A stretch of DNA of 64,000 nt from Thunnus maccoyii (Eukaryota; Chordata; Actinopteri; Scombriformes; Scombridae). How positions within the stretch are numbered: the first letter of the stretch is position 1; each line of letters begins with the position of its first letter. Positions 29,713-43,900 of this stretch are shown here, in pieces. Below the pieces are notes generated by a model. The model ran no database searches. It was not told where the DNA came from and saw only the letters and a program-made list of their open reading frames with translations. The position numbers and the translations under genes are program-made. The stretch is from the NCBI RefSeq assembly GCF_910596095.1, contig NC_056539.1:24667001-24731000 (forward strand). Reading direction: 5' to 3'.

Positions 29713-31447
29713 TGCTACATCATGATATAAAATGATGTATACCATGATAATGAACCCCTACCTCATATAGGTAGGATTATTTTCAGGTCTGATTTATGGG
29801 ATTGTATTTAATAAAATGGTCGCCTTGTCATGGCTTAGTGGGTCATAATTAAGAGATACTAAGTCATATTTTTTTACTTATGAAGTAATACTTATGAGAT
29901 ATAGTACATCAGCTAATGCAGTGTGCATACAATGGCCCAACAGTAAATCCTACCTTCATCAAGGTTATAATGTTCAGGTTTTGTAAAACCTGTTTTACAG
30001 GTGTTGATTCAATATAATGGTTATTTTGGAGACTGTAGTTTGTGATGCTGTTGAATTGCATCGGGTTATATACTGAGAGGTGTTTTCCCACTAATAATAG
30101 GATAGAATATCAGAATCATCTGTTAGTATAAAGGAATATAATTCAATAGCACTACAAATTACAACCTCAGTTAAACTGAATTAACATATTTAGACAACAA
30201 TTTTAACAGGAGCTGACCATTATATCTTCTATTACGGTAGTTATGTTGTATTAGTCATCATCTTTAGCTAGGTATACCTAATAAAGCCAAGACCTGGAAC
30301 TAATATAGATATTCTTATACATATTGTGCACAATGTGGGCTACACACTTTTCTCTTTCTTGTTTAATGATAATGATGTTGTTTTTTTTCAAGTGTATTAC
30401 AGGTCTCTCGTGGGCTACATTGCATGTTTTGTCTCTGGCAAATTGATGGCGGTGTTATTTGCATGGTGCGATCTCCTACTTATAGGTAGATCTTGCAGGT
30501 GGAAACGTTGCAATAACTACTTCCAATTTCAGTGTGCGGACAGCCTCTCCTTTCCCCTTGTTGCTGTTTTTGGCCCTGTACCAACCAGCTAGGATTGGAT
30601 GTGCACATTATCCATCTTTTTTGCTTTATACATAAATAAAGTTGAAACTGAGTGTAATTTTGACATACAAAATCATAATCATTAGATAATAAGTTATCAT
30701 GATTGTGAGATGCTTTATTTTTCTGGTTGCTTATTCAGAATTTCTTAAAAAATGAAATAAATACTTTTGCAATCAGGAAGGTTTTTGTTTTGACAAGAAC
30801 GATAGCCCCAGTATTATTTTGATTTTGATACTGATAGCCAACGTGTTCCTTTATGCATGTTTTGTTTGAAGCTTTTACCGGAAGCTGCTTGATGTAACTC
30901 TGGCTGACTTGACAGTCTGGAGTCTCTGTTCCCACTCTGCGGTTGCTGCTTGCTGTCATCATGCAGGTGGAATCTGCGCAATGTAGCTCAGCGTAGGGAT
31001 CTCCAACAAGACACATCAGCCTCACCGGCCTCCAGCGATCACACTCTGTGACGCTGGACTCTGGAGAGCGAACTGTATTTACCGCTGGAGAGGAACCAAT
31101 CAACAAGACTCGGGAAATAAACAGCAAAATAGAGGATTTTTTTTTCATCTTAAACTTGATGATCATTAGTTAATTGAGATATAGCAGCTTCATTGAGATG
31201 ATAATACAGCTAAATCAGTAAACACGGATTTTTCTCTGCATTACTCTGCTGGAATAATCATTCACACGTTGCTGTGTTGATGCTGTCAAATTGTTTTTCT
31301 CTCCTGGCGCAGTCCAACTCAGCTGGAGTCGCATATGATGCCATACAATCCTATAGGAAGTGACTCTCGCAGCTTGACAGGCAACAATTTCCAAGAAACG
31401 AAAAGGACGTAATCTTTGTCCTGCGGATTTCTTCGTTTTTTTTACGC

Positions 31448-31706
31448 ATGACCACGACAATGGATGAAGGCATTGCTGCCAGCGAGACCATCCCAGATCT
31501 GAAAGACATAGAGGTGAAAATCGGCCGGAAGACCCCCGAGGGTTTGCTCAGGTGGATGCGGGAGGAGGCGTCCTCTATCCGGGGAGATGCCAAGCTGGCC
31601 ACCGCGCACGATACCAGTAAGGATACGGGGAAGAAGAGTTTGGATGAAAAGATCAAGAAATTGAAGATGGAGATGGTAAGAATGTTGCACTCGATTGTGT
31701 GTGCGC

Positions 31707-31766
<60 letters not shown>

Positions 31767-34700
31767 CCGCGCGCGCGCGATGGCTCACACTGTTGGATGT
31801 GTGGCAGACTCCGTTTTCCAAGATGTGGCATTCGCTATTCGCTGACATCACCAGTATACAACACTGAAAGGTGAACAATCTAAACCTTATTATTCCCTAA
31901 ACAGTGTTGTTGTGAATACTAACAGTTATGAGCAGATCAGTTTGTCATGACTCAGACATGCATGGTTGAAAGCATTGGTACAGCAGCACAGTCACTGAGT
32001 TGTACAACTCCTGAAAGCCTGGGCTATATTACTGTACTTAATGAAAAACCACACAGTACTAAATAACATCAAGTTTAATTATTTGAAAAAGGTTTCTGCT
32101 TTTTCCTGCTCCTCATTTAGGGTAATTTACAGATACAGAGAGATCTCTTCAATTTTCCTCAAGTGATGATCGCTATTAAAAGTCCATTATAAATTTTTGA
32201 AAGCCATTTCTTGTTCACCATAGCTATCAAATTCTTATTAAAGACTAAAATGTAACATCCCAACATTCAAAGTGCAAGGTGTCTGACAGAGTTACTGAAC
32301 ATCAGCAGACATGGTCATGTTTTATGAAAAAGTGACATCGTCCAGCCCTTTTTCTTCTCAGGTCCCTGCTGTGCACTCAAGAGTCTACCTTGCAACTCCC
32401 TGCTAAATGTTAACTTTCTTGTGAAATGTCCATAAAGGCTTCATTTCTTAAGTCAATGCCAAGATTTTCAAATCTCCGTTTTATTTCCTGTGACATTGCC
32501 ATGGATTGTGCACTGCAGGACTGCACAAGTTTAAGATGCCTTTAGCAGTTATTAGTATACCAGGAACCCCACTAACCAGTGCTTTTTAGTTATTTATACT
32601 TTGTGCTTGCATATTATGATATGCTGATTAATTTTATCAGATTATTATTTTAGAGAGCTGGGATAGGCTCCAGCGCCCCCATGACCCTGCAAAGATAAGC
32701 AGTTATTGAAAATGGATGGATTAATGATGATAAACATTTCTCCTTAATGTTGTTTTTAACATTTGTCAGCATATGGGCACAAACTTACATGTTAACACAG
32801 GACTAGTTAATGCTTAGTTACCAGTTAGTTAAGCATTAATATGTGACTCATTAGTCCAGTAAGGACTCTCAGTGTGACCGAACTGGAAATTTATGGTGTT
32901 TTCTGACCTTGAGAAATCCATAGAATCCCTTTATTCTTTCCATAGTTCTCTTATTAATGATATTGCCAATTTATTAGAGTCTTTTTCACAGTTTTACAGT
33001 GTGTATGCTACTGTTCACAACAAATCAAGTTGTTACCAGTTCCAGCTTTGGCTTCTATGTTTATCATCAAGCATTTCTTCTGTTCTTTGTTTTTCTGTAA
33101 AGACAATGAAAGTAGATTATTTCGGTTTCTTTTTACGGTGGTTGATTTGTTCCATTGAACGCACATTTTTCTGTCTTCTTATTTATATGGACTCCCCCCT
33201 CCCACAAACAGCGTAGGGCCTGTAGCAATAATGCACCACTCTACAGTTGTTTTTTCCCTTCTGTGATCACGTATGTCATACATTCCTTTGGCAGATGCAG
33301 GCATGCACCCAGTTTGTGGTTGTGATACAGAGCACATGCACTGTCACCACAAGCCTCCCAAACAAAGCAAGTGGTCTTCTGAGAGAGTTGCTCCAAAACA
33401 CATTGGTTACATTTAAACATCCAAAACACATTATCAGTTTGGTCACATGTTAGAAAATAGAAACTTATTTCACTCCAGGATTTGTGGAACCCACAGGATG
33501 CTGGCGGTGAAAATGCGATTTAGAAACAGGAGTCAGAGGAGTCCTAGAAAGGAAATGGTGCTCTCCTCACTGTAACCCAACACTTACACTCAGCAGTAGT
33601 TTTAAGAATTTTGGCCTTTAAATACAATTTGACCCTCTCAACACACCCTCTTAACGTCATATATCTTGCATTTACTATGTAATTTAGTTGAGTTTAATTC
33701 ACACTTGGCATTGAAATCTTTGTTGTGTCTAGTGTACACCAGGCAAGCTCACATTAAGACTACTATAACAGTATGCACCATAATATTACAGTACTGCACG
33801 ACTGCAATAAATTACCAGATGTGTCAGCATTAGACACATTAATTAATTAGTAGGCCGCCAGTAAAATTAGTGGGCAACAATTTTGATTTTGAAAAGGAAT
33901 GACCATTTATAGCAAATGTTTATACATTTAGATTTGACTGAAAAGGCTCTGCTGTTTGAGGGAGCTCTCTGAGCAGCGACGAGGATCCTGCTTAGAGAGC
34001 TAATCCCTCTAACATACATAAACATTAAATCTTAGTTAAAATATGAAATACCACATAAGGAAGAGGTTGGGGTGGTGGAGAGAGCTGCAGCAGCACACTG
34101 CATTAGCAAGAGTGTAATCGGCCAACACATCCTCATCATTAAACGACCACATTGGCCGATTGTACCATGCGCCCCAGAGAGACCCATGGGAGCTTTTTGT
34201 AATATGCCGCTTCTATCACAGCTGTCCAAAACCATTACAAATCACTGTTAAAATATAATTATGTTTTATGGTGTGACAACGCTTTGATTAACGTCTCTTT
34301 GGGTTTAGGCACAAAAAACACTTGGTTAGGGTTAGGGAAAGATCATGGTTTTGGTTAAAATGATCACTGGGTTAAAGTTACTTCTTCCTTAAAGTTAGGC
34401 AACCTTCATCGTCATAACAACAGTAAACACCATGACAATAGTTTTTAAAAAGCTGTTCCGACTTGCGGTTGGAAACGGGAAGCGAACAGCGGTCAGCCCC
34501 TGCAGCTAAGTCCACTTTTTGCCATGTATCTATCTCGCCATCCACCCAACCCGCCACCTCGTATTGACGTCATCTGAACTGCGTCACTTCTCCGGGTCAT
34601 TATTGCTATGGCCACTAGATGGCATCTGTCACTCAAACGTAACTATAGGTCGTTTTTTCCAGCCAAATTTTCAACCTATACTGTCATTTTTCCTTTGAGG

Positions 34701-36488
34701 ACGGGCTGAATCCATGGTGTACACCTGCATGAATGTGATCGGATGTTTATCAGCCACACAGCTGTGGATGAGTCAGTGATTGTGAAGAACATTCACATCA
34801 CAGCTGAGACCAAGTGCAACTTCAGTGCTCTGCCTAAACTAAGGCTATGCTCTATTTTTGAGTATTTTTTTTAAGCAAAAATGCCAGCTTCCAGTTTCGC
34901 ACATGTAAATATTTGCCGGTTTCCTTGGTTGTTTGCAATTGTAAACTGAATATCTTTGGGTTTTGAACTATTTTTGGACAAAACAAAACATATAAAGACT
35001 CAAGAAAATTCCAGGAAACTGAGACATTTTTTCACATAATCTGATATTTTATATACGAAATGATCGACAGTTGAATGAATAGTTAAAATAATCATTAGCT
35101 GCAGTCATTATATTAGTCATTATATTGAAACACTACTGTATGAAACATTATCATATGGCAAGTTTTTATTGAAAGCATTTACTGCTATTGAGTGTTTCCC
35201 CAATTCTTCAAGCGTGACACTTCCATCCTCCATCAATGTCCATGCTGCTAGAAGTGGAGATAGAGGCTTTACACATCACATTACAAACTGGCACCATGGT
35301 GATGTGTTGATAACTCGATATGTATAAATATCGGCTATATTTCTGAAACACCAGTTTCATCAAAATTAGGATTCACAGAGGCCAATATTTATCCTCCAAC
35401 ATTTCTATGAGCCTATTAATTTCACAGGGAGCAATAAAAATTATTAGCCTGTCAAAAATGTGAAAGTTGTAGAGAAATGAACTGTTGTAACCTCCAGACA
35501 CTGTTGTCAGCGAGTTCCAGAGTGAATAGTTGACCAAAGCCCCCAGTTTAGATTCCCAGAGCATCCAGAGAGTTTCTATAAATCTGTCAAGAGCAAAGGA
35601 CCAGACTGATTTGTTAACAGTTTTACTCATTAATCAGGCCTACTGCAAAGGAGGGAGGATCAAGAGACAAGTGATAGTGATAAAGAGCCACTTCCTAACT
35701 AGAGGGGAGTGAAACTTCCAGCACAGAGCCAGGCTGCTCCTGCATGTGTGTGTGTGTGTGTGTGTGCGCTTGCTTCATTCATCTATGGGATTGGTGTAGT
35801 GTCGAGAGTGCAGAAGAGGAGTTCTGAACTTTGCACTTTCATCAGAAAGCTCTTCCTCTCTCTCAGCCCAACTGGTCAAGGCAGATGGCCGCCCACCTAG
35901 AGCCTGGTTCTGCTTGAGGTTTCTTCCCGTTAAAGGGGAGTTTTTTCCTTGCTGCTGTTGCCAAATGCTTGCACATGGGGGAATGTTGGGTCTCTGTAAA
36001 TTAAAGAGTACAGTCTAGACCTGCTCTATGTGAAAAGTGCCCTGAGATAACTCCTGTTGTGATTTGGCGCTATAAAAATGAAGTTGAATTGAATTGAAAA
36101 AAATCTGCTTAGTAAGATGTGCAGTAATGCATGTGCAGACAGAGTGCCTGCAGAGTGAAGCTAAATGGAAAAGCTCACATGTGCATGCATTTGTGTACTT
36201 AATCTGGAAGTAACCCTGGATGTGTTTTTTTTTGTTGTTGTTTTTTTGATACTGAACACTTTCTGTCTAATTCTGACTCATAAGACACACAGACATCCAC
36301 ACACACAGGATGTTTAGCAATAGAGTAACATCTGCTTCTTTTTCTCACTTTTCATGTGTATTGGTGTATTTTGCTCTTGTGTCCCTCATTCATCTGTTAC
36401 TCTACTGTATCTATAATCGCTCAGAATAGTGATGGTGGGCTGCAGCATCTGTTTACTGTAAGATCAAGGATGTAAGTGTGTGTGTGTG

Positions 36489-36535
<47 letters not shown>

Positions 36536-37836
36536 CATGCTGTCACTGTGTCACCACCAGCAATGAAATGTTGCTTTGCTCCTTGTTAATTGTCAGGAAA
36601 AACAGGATGTGGTGCTGTATTTCTTGTTACACTGTACTTTATGTTTGACTGGAACAAACACGCTTAACGTGTATGTAAACTTCACCAGACAAAGACTTGT
36701 CACTTGACACATGCATCAGCCTGAATTACGACATGGGAGTCAAACTGAGGATTGTTGCATCTATTAAAACATCAAAATCTTACAAGATTTAATCAAGACT
36801 TTGATCAAGACAACAGTAGCACTCTGAACTCGCTTTTAGTTGTTTATTTCGGAGGATTCAATTTCCAGTTTTTGGTGACATCTAGCTCTTGTGCCTATTG
36901 TGTTGAATGTCAGTCACTGTGGGCAAAAGCCAAATAAATGTAATATAATAAGGCAAAATATTTTAAGTGTGCATTTGCCTTTCACATTTTCAGCTTAAAA
37001 TCAGGTGAAATGATGAAGTTCACATTTCCGTTTAAAATGGCACAGCAAGACCAAAATTATTTCTCACTGCTTACCAGACTTTTTAACTAACTTCTTTATT
37101 GCTTAATCTCCTTAATCTTCTTAATTCAGTTTGTTTGTGATTGATAGATGTATTGCTTAGACCATAAAATGTGAGAAAATTATGAAAAATACCCAATTTC
37201 CAAATGTAATGTGTTCAAATAGCTTGTTTTGTCTGAAACCTAAAGATATTCATATAATGATGTGAAACAGTGGGGAAATTCCCACATTTGAGACACTGGA
37301 AAAAGCAAATGTTTGGCCTTTTTGCTTAATGAATGAGTTAAATGATTAATTGGTTGTCAAAGTTGTTGTTGATTAATTTACTAATTCATCAACAGGCTTT
37401 TTCTTTAATGTTGAAAATGCATCCTTTGCATCCTTTTTTCTTGCAGTAATATGGATAATAGGATAGAAGAGATGACTGACACATGTATAGAAAGTGGACG
37501 TCATTACTGGAAAGGCTTTTAGTGTTGATCTTCTTAGCTGTCTGATTTCTGGTTGCAGGCTGTCTGTGAATAAACAGACTTTATACATACACGCGTTTTC
37601 TTAACAGTTATGTCTTGACACAGTAGAGAACATTTTACGGCAGTGCGAACTGAAGGCAAATAAATGTTTTTATTAATGATTTTAGTGTTGCTGTTCATCT
37701 CTGCATGACAGTTTTAAAGCTCCTGTCTTTTGCACACATCTCCAGCTGTCTAATGGAAGACATGCTCTCCTCTGATCTAAACAGATTTACTGGATATAGA
37801 GACACTCCTTTCAAACCGCGGAAGACTAGCAGTCGG

Positions 37837-37910
<74 letters not shown>

Positions 37911-40900
37911 TGAAGGCATTTTTTTGTACTAGCTGCATTTTACTCATGATCAGCACCTGTATTTCAGCTATCAAAAGATATATACAAGGCGAATGCTGTT
38001 CCCCCTAGGTCATTCTCTCTCTCTCTCCATGTCTGCTTGTGTATCTCTTTGTAGCTTTCCCCTGTCACTTTCTGTCTCTGTCATCCACCTCTGGGAGGAT
38101 GAATGTCAGTGCAAAGTCAGTTTTCAGTGCAGAGCAGAGATGAAGGGATTCAAAAACTAGTCTATTTAATCTTAGTCTTCCTCCTCTCTCTGGTCACAGG
38201 CGATCAATGTAGGACTTTTAGTTGCCAAAATGACCTGAGCTCCTTCATTCCTCCATCACACTCTTTATCATTTTGATGCATAAAACTTACCACTGAAGCT
38301 GAAAGGAATTCTCATATTTCAGGATTCCTCAGTTGCACCAGAGGAAAACCATATTGTGTTTTTTTCATACAGTAACAATCTATCATCCCACTCTCTTCTT
38401 ACGTTAGAATGAGTCGTCTTATGTGTCTTGTGTGTTGAAACTGTTCTATTTTCTATCTAGTATCTGCTGATGAGATTTGGGCTTTATGCATCTTCTACAG
38501 CTATGCAGAAAGCAATTTGAACATTGTAAACCCGTAAAACATTAGTCTAAACATTGTAAATCTGTGAAAAGCAGTGTATCAAATTGAAAGCTTCTATTTG
38601 CATTTTTTGGGTAAATCAGGATTGAAACGTGGTAGAATGTTTTTCCAGGCTGTGTTGTAATTTCATTAAACATGTATCTTTATTTTGTTTGACTTTTACT
38701 GTGCCAAATTTCAATCTAAGACATGTTTTCTGGTTCTGAAAAGGAGAAACAGAATAAAAGAGAGGGAAGAAGGAAAGAAAAAACAGCTGTCAAATACAGA
38801 GACACTAAAAAGAAAATGAGTAGGAGAACAGCGAGGATGAGTGCATATTTTATGAAGCATTCAGTGGTGAATGCAGACAGATGGAGCAGTTGGAGGTTTA
38901 TAGAGGGACAGGGCCGACCTTCTGTCTAATGGTGACTGCAAGGGCGTTGTGTGTCTGCTTGATTTAGATTGGGAAGGTGAAACGACAGACAGTGACACCA
39001 TGAGAGAGAGAGAGACTGCGCCAATAGAGACGAGTGTTTATTTTGCTGGTGAATGTGAGCACTGATGTGTGCTTGTGATGTCTCTGCTGGCAGTGATTCA
39101 GCAGTCTGTTAGGTATGGCTGTGTGACATTGGGAAGCTGTATCCGCCACGTGAGAGAGTCTGCGTCACGGATCAGGCTTCAGCTGTACTTATGTTATCAC
39201 AATCAAGACTGAATGTCTGTGTTTACACTCAGTTTGTCAATACATCTTTGAAAGTGCATTCTTACACCACACATTCCCACAAAAGAGAAGATGGATCTGA
39301 TCAGATTCTGGAGCATCTTGATGCATAATTTAGCATATTACTGGGGGAAACTGGTCTACAATAACATGTAAAATAATGCTGTACTGGAACTTTGAGATAT
39401 GGAGTTTGTTTTTGTACTACCAATATGCTATTTGAGGATGTGTATGTTGAAGAGAAATATCAGAAGAAAAAACCTTTTGAACTTATACCCACTCATTCAA
39501 ACTACAGCAAAGGTAACAGTGTTGTGGATGTGATGGGAAAAGAGAAAATGACAGACCAGTAAAGTCGAAAGATTATTTACTGAAATAATGAAATAGGACA
39601 ACTTGGCAGAATTGGACCTGCTTTAGAGTGGCTATAATTAATATTTGTATAATAACAGTGGATCAAATGACATGGTAATGTGAAAGGCGTCCCTCATAGT
39701 AACAAGCTGTCAGAAAGTTATTACCAGTCTCTGCAGTTCCTCTCAGCTCTGCAGAGCATTGGTTTGATTTTCCACCCTGCAACTTTGCTGTTTTGGTTAA
39801 ATTTCACTGCTCACAGAGCATGACTTTACCAAGCATCAAACAGCAGACAGAAACAAGCTGCTGAACATAGTGAAGCATTTAGCAGTTAAAGGGAGAGATA
39901 TTTATCTCAAGAGTCACCGAAGATAAAAACAGAGCTAAAAAAAGAGAGTGAATATCGGACTTACCCTCACCAGACAGCCAGAAACATGACTTCAAATGAA
40001 TGTTTATGTTGTTCTGTGTCTGTTGGATGTGCGATTAGGCAACTGTTAACAAAAGAAGTTCACTATGTAAACCTCAAGGAAGAACCACAGTTAACATGTT
40101 AATATTAGAAATCACCTCCAAAGACTTCTTGCCTGAAATGTGTCGGATTATTTGCAGCAGCTGTAGGCCCGGTTTGTGCCTCTCATGTAATCATGTAAGC
40201 AAACATTCCACACTGTGATCCAAAGCGCTCAGTGCCATTCAAGCCACAACTTCCTCTGCCATGAAATCCAAATTGTGACAAAAATGTCCAAGGAAGTGTC
40301 CAAGAAAAACTACAATCTGAGAGAAAACCCAAGTCCAACAAAATATCCATAACAGTAAACATTCCAACGATTCTGATGTTTTTGTGAGTGCTGGCGCAGT
40401 CTTGGTCTCAACTAGTTCCTTCTGCTTTGAAATAGATGGAAGATACCTCATTACATGTATTCAGACATACATGTGAGGGATGAAACTATTTATTTTCAGT
40501 GTTGATTCATCTTTTTTTTATTTTTCCAGTTAATTAATTGATTGTTTACCCCATGAAATTTCAAAAATAATGCAGAACACAACAGCAGATCCAAAAGTAT
40601 CTTCAAGTCACTTATTGTAACTAACCAATGGTCAAAAATCTAAATGTATTAATTAAAGCGATACAAAGGTAAAAAAGAAGCAAACAAATCATCTTTATTA
40701 ATACTTGTAGTTTAATTAAATTCACTTCACTTCAATTCATTCACTGTTTAGTTAAATATTGTTTGCAGTGTACATACATGACTGAATTTAGCGGATGAAA
40801 AGGCAGGAAAATGAGCTTTCCAGAATCCTGTGGATCAGCCAGAAGGTGCTTGGCCTTTTGCCTGAGCAGGAAAACTGAAATCTGTTTGGCTGTATACTGA

Positions 40901-43900
40901 TGGCAACAAAAATGAAAAAAAAAGATGATTAATGGTGTTTCAGTCCTCAAGGCTACACAGTCCTGGACATCCATCCCCCCACTCTCACCCCGACTGCTGT
41001 CACATAAAAATCCATTTGGCCCCAGTTTGACCTTTTTCATTTGTCAGGGTCCTCTCTGTAATGAGTATGTTTTGACTTCATTGTATAATTAAAGACCATA
41101 ATCAGTCTGTAAATAATGAAAATAATGCAGTGGAAAGAATTTCCTCAAGGAACAGCAGCAGCACACAATGCAAGACACGATTGGCATTCATGCTGACTAG
41201 AAGGCTTTCCACTGTTGGCACAAAGACGGGCATGTAGACAAAAAAAAGAAAAGAAAATTATTCTTATTAGTCAGTAACAATCAAATATTGTCCCTACATT
41301 GATTTCAAAATAAAAGGCATTGCTGTGACCACAAGCAACTGTAGTCATGCATTTTAGATGATAAAATAAACTATTTTTACATTTGTGTTTCTATTATTTA
41401 ATGTTTTTTAATTTTTTATTTTACACTTCTTTCCTGGAAACTGCATGATGATAATTATGCTTTTGCAATGGTTATATATTTTGGAGGAAAACACCAAACA
41501 CCAACATGATTTTCTTTCACATAAATGTTCACAGATCATTACCCTAAAAATCAAAGTATGTATATATTTCAGAGGCTAGTCATAAACTGCCTTTTAAAAT
41601 TGATGAAAATTGTCAAATTTTTGGTGTCTACATGTAATTGTTGATACAAATTGTTATGTTTGGTTCAGGTACAGTACCATCAGAGATTTTTCCTAAATTG
41701 TGTTAAAATGCAACCGTCCCACTAAAGAATAATTTACAGGATCTATCCTCTCAGCAGCAGACGAGTGGAGCTCACAGCTTCGTTAGCGTTGTGCCACCTC
41801 AGCGCTGACAGGCATGGAGCTACTTTTACTGCCACCCTCATTACGCACTCAGTCTCTTCCAGCTTCAAACCCTCAAACCTCAAACCTGAACCCCACCCCT
41901 CATGTCTGCGCCTCAGGATGCCAGGAGGTTTACAGCCACACACACACTAACACACACAGACACGAAGCTGTGGTTGTTGATCTTCTTTTTGTCCAGCGCT
42001 CCTCCCTGTGTGGATTTATCATATTATGTTTGTTTCATATAGAGTGGATAGATGTTTATATTTATATCCTCTTTTCCTCACTCCCTTCATTTATTTATCC
42101 TTCATCACATGTTGGTAGAGCTCTGTCTGCCGGTGTAACTCAGTGTTGAGTTTGACCTTGCCATGAGCCGAGCTGCACAACATTGACCACAAAGCTCACA
42201 CCTTTACTTTCCTGTTAAACGATGTCCTGCCTCATCTCCTGCTACAGGTGTCTTTTCTGCTTCTTAGCTCATGTCTCTGTGTACTTGTATTAATCGTTTT
42301 GGGGACAAACATCTGTTCACACAGTCACATTGTAGTGACTCATCCCCCATCTATCACCAAAATTCTGATCCCCACAACCTCAACCATACATATTATAGGA
42401 TTAAGGCTTGGTTTTTGGTTGAAATTAAGATTATGCATAGGTTTAGGTTTGGGTTTGGGTTTGGGTTAAGGGTTGGGGTAAAGCGAGGTTATGGTTTAGG
42501 TTTGTGTAAGCCTGCAAACATTTAAGTCCTCACAAGTCACTTACTGTGAACACATAAACAGCACATTAAAGTGGTGCAAGGCATTCAAATGGTGCTTAAG
42601 CTAATCATGAAGGCCCATATTGACATTAGCTGTGATGACAGTTTGATACGGATAACATAATTGCCTGCGAATAATAAAAGTCAAATCAACTTTATTCAAC
42701 ATGAGGATGCAGTATCATCTAAATCGGTGGTTCCCAACCTTTTTGAATTGTTAAAATGAAGCACTTTTGATCCCCTTTTATGGCCTGTATATGGACATGA
42801 GTTGTGAGCTGCTCAACCAAAGATTGCGTACACATTGTCAGAGGTGAAAGTAACCAATATTTTATGAGAAAAGTTAGTAAAAGGTCACAAAAAACCATTT
42901 TATGACTTTTCAGATTTATCTTGGGACCGCTTGAGGGGATTTTGACACCCTGGTTTGGAACCACTGATCTAAATCATCCTCCTACTGTGTGGCTTTTTTA
43001 ACCACAGTGGGCCGGATACTTAGAAAGACAAAGGAGAGACATTGAATTGAAGTGGACTAAAAAATGTGCCAAGTAGTTTCACCCTGCAGCCAGCAGTGTT
43101 AGCTGTTCTGAATGGTGACTGGTTTATACAAAGGTCAGCCACCACTTATGCATTCAGAAGATGTACAAGAGATATTTTTTTTCCTTACATTTCTCCATGT
43201 TTTTTCTTGTAGATGGTAGAGTCTCTTGGCAGGAAGGTTTTAACAACACTGATGGATAATGACAGAGCTTTATAGACTAAATCCGCAGTGAAGCGTCAGT
43301 CAGCTTAAGGCACAACTAACATCATGCAGACCCAACATAAGTAGCTTGGCAGGTTGGAACAATCAATACGTTCCCCTCCACTGTTTTATTGACATGACCT
43401 GGAAGGTCATAAGGACCCCATACAGGAAAAGAGAGATATGCAAAGACTCCAAAAGGCCAGAGAGTAAAGGTCTTACTGGCTTAAGGTCCCTTCACTTCTA
43501 CCTGCCATTGGTAAAAATGTTACATATGCAGGTTTGACCATTTTTAAACATTTTTTGCTGTAAAACAATCACTACACAATCTATAAGAATCATATATGCT
43601 GTAAAATATACAGTTTATAGTTTGTATATGAACAAGCAGTGGTTGTGTATTTTGTCTGACAGTGATTCATATGGCTGTGGCACTTTATATTTCTACTCCA
43701 CTATGTAATGATTCATACACATTAACGCAATAGCATTAACAATCTACTAAAATCTACTACTACTACTATCTCTACTACCAATCTACTATATATAATAGTA
43801 ACCTTCTTTTTCTTATTTCTGTCTTTTACATCCATCTGTAAGCTTTTTTCCTCTACCTTCACCTTATATGTTTCCCTATTTTTAGCACTGCAAAACCTGC

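Larger units (their letters stand above)
25238..31447. other. Divergent intergenic region, TTC22 to LURAP1
   Basis: 6.2 kb without a recognisable gene. It must hold the promoters of TTC22 (near 25240 and up) and LURAP1 (just below 31448). It contains a LINE tail at 29530 and a probable dispersed repeat around 26880-27290. Open frames here are short and resemble nothing known. Confidence 0.45.

Noticed and set aside
31351..31878. Minus-strand and plus-strand frames of 129-175 codons around LURAP1 exon 1
   Set aside because: They are built largely on the CA/GT tract (His-Thr or Val-Cys runs) and on the antisense of exon 1; only the first 76 codons of the plus frame from 31448 are LURAP1 coding.
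37695..37974. Val-Cys or His-Thr rich frames
   Set aside because: Translations of the (CA)n microsatellite, not genes.
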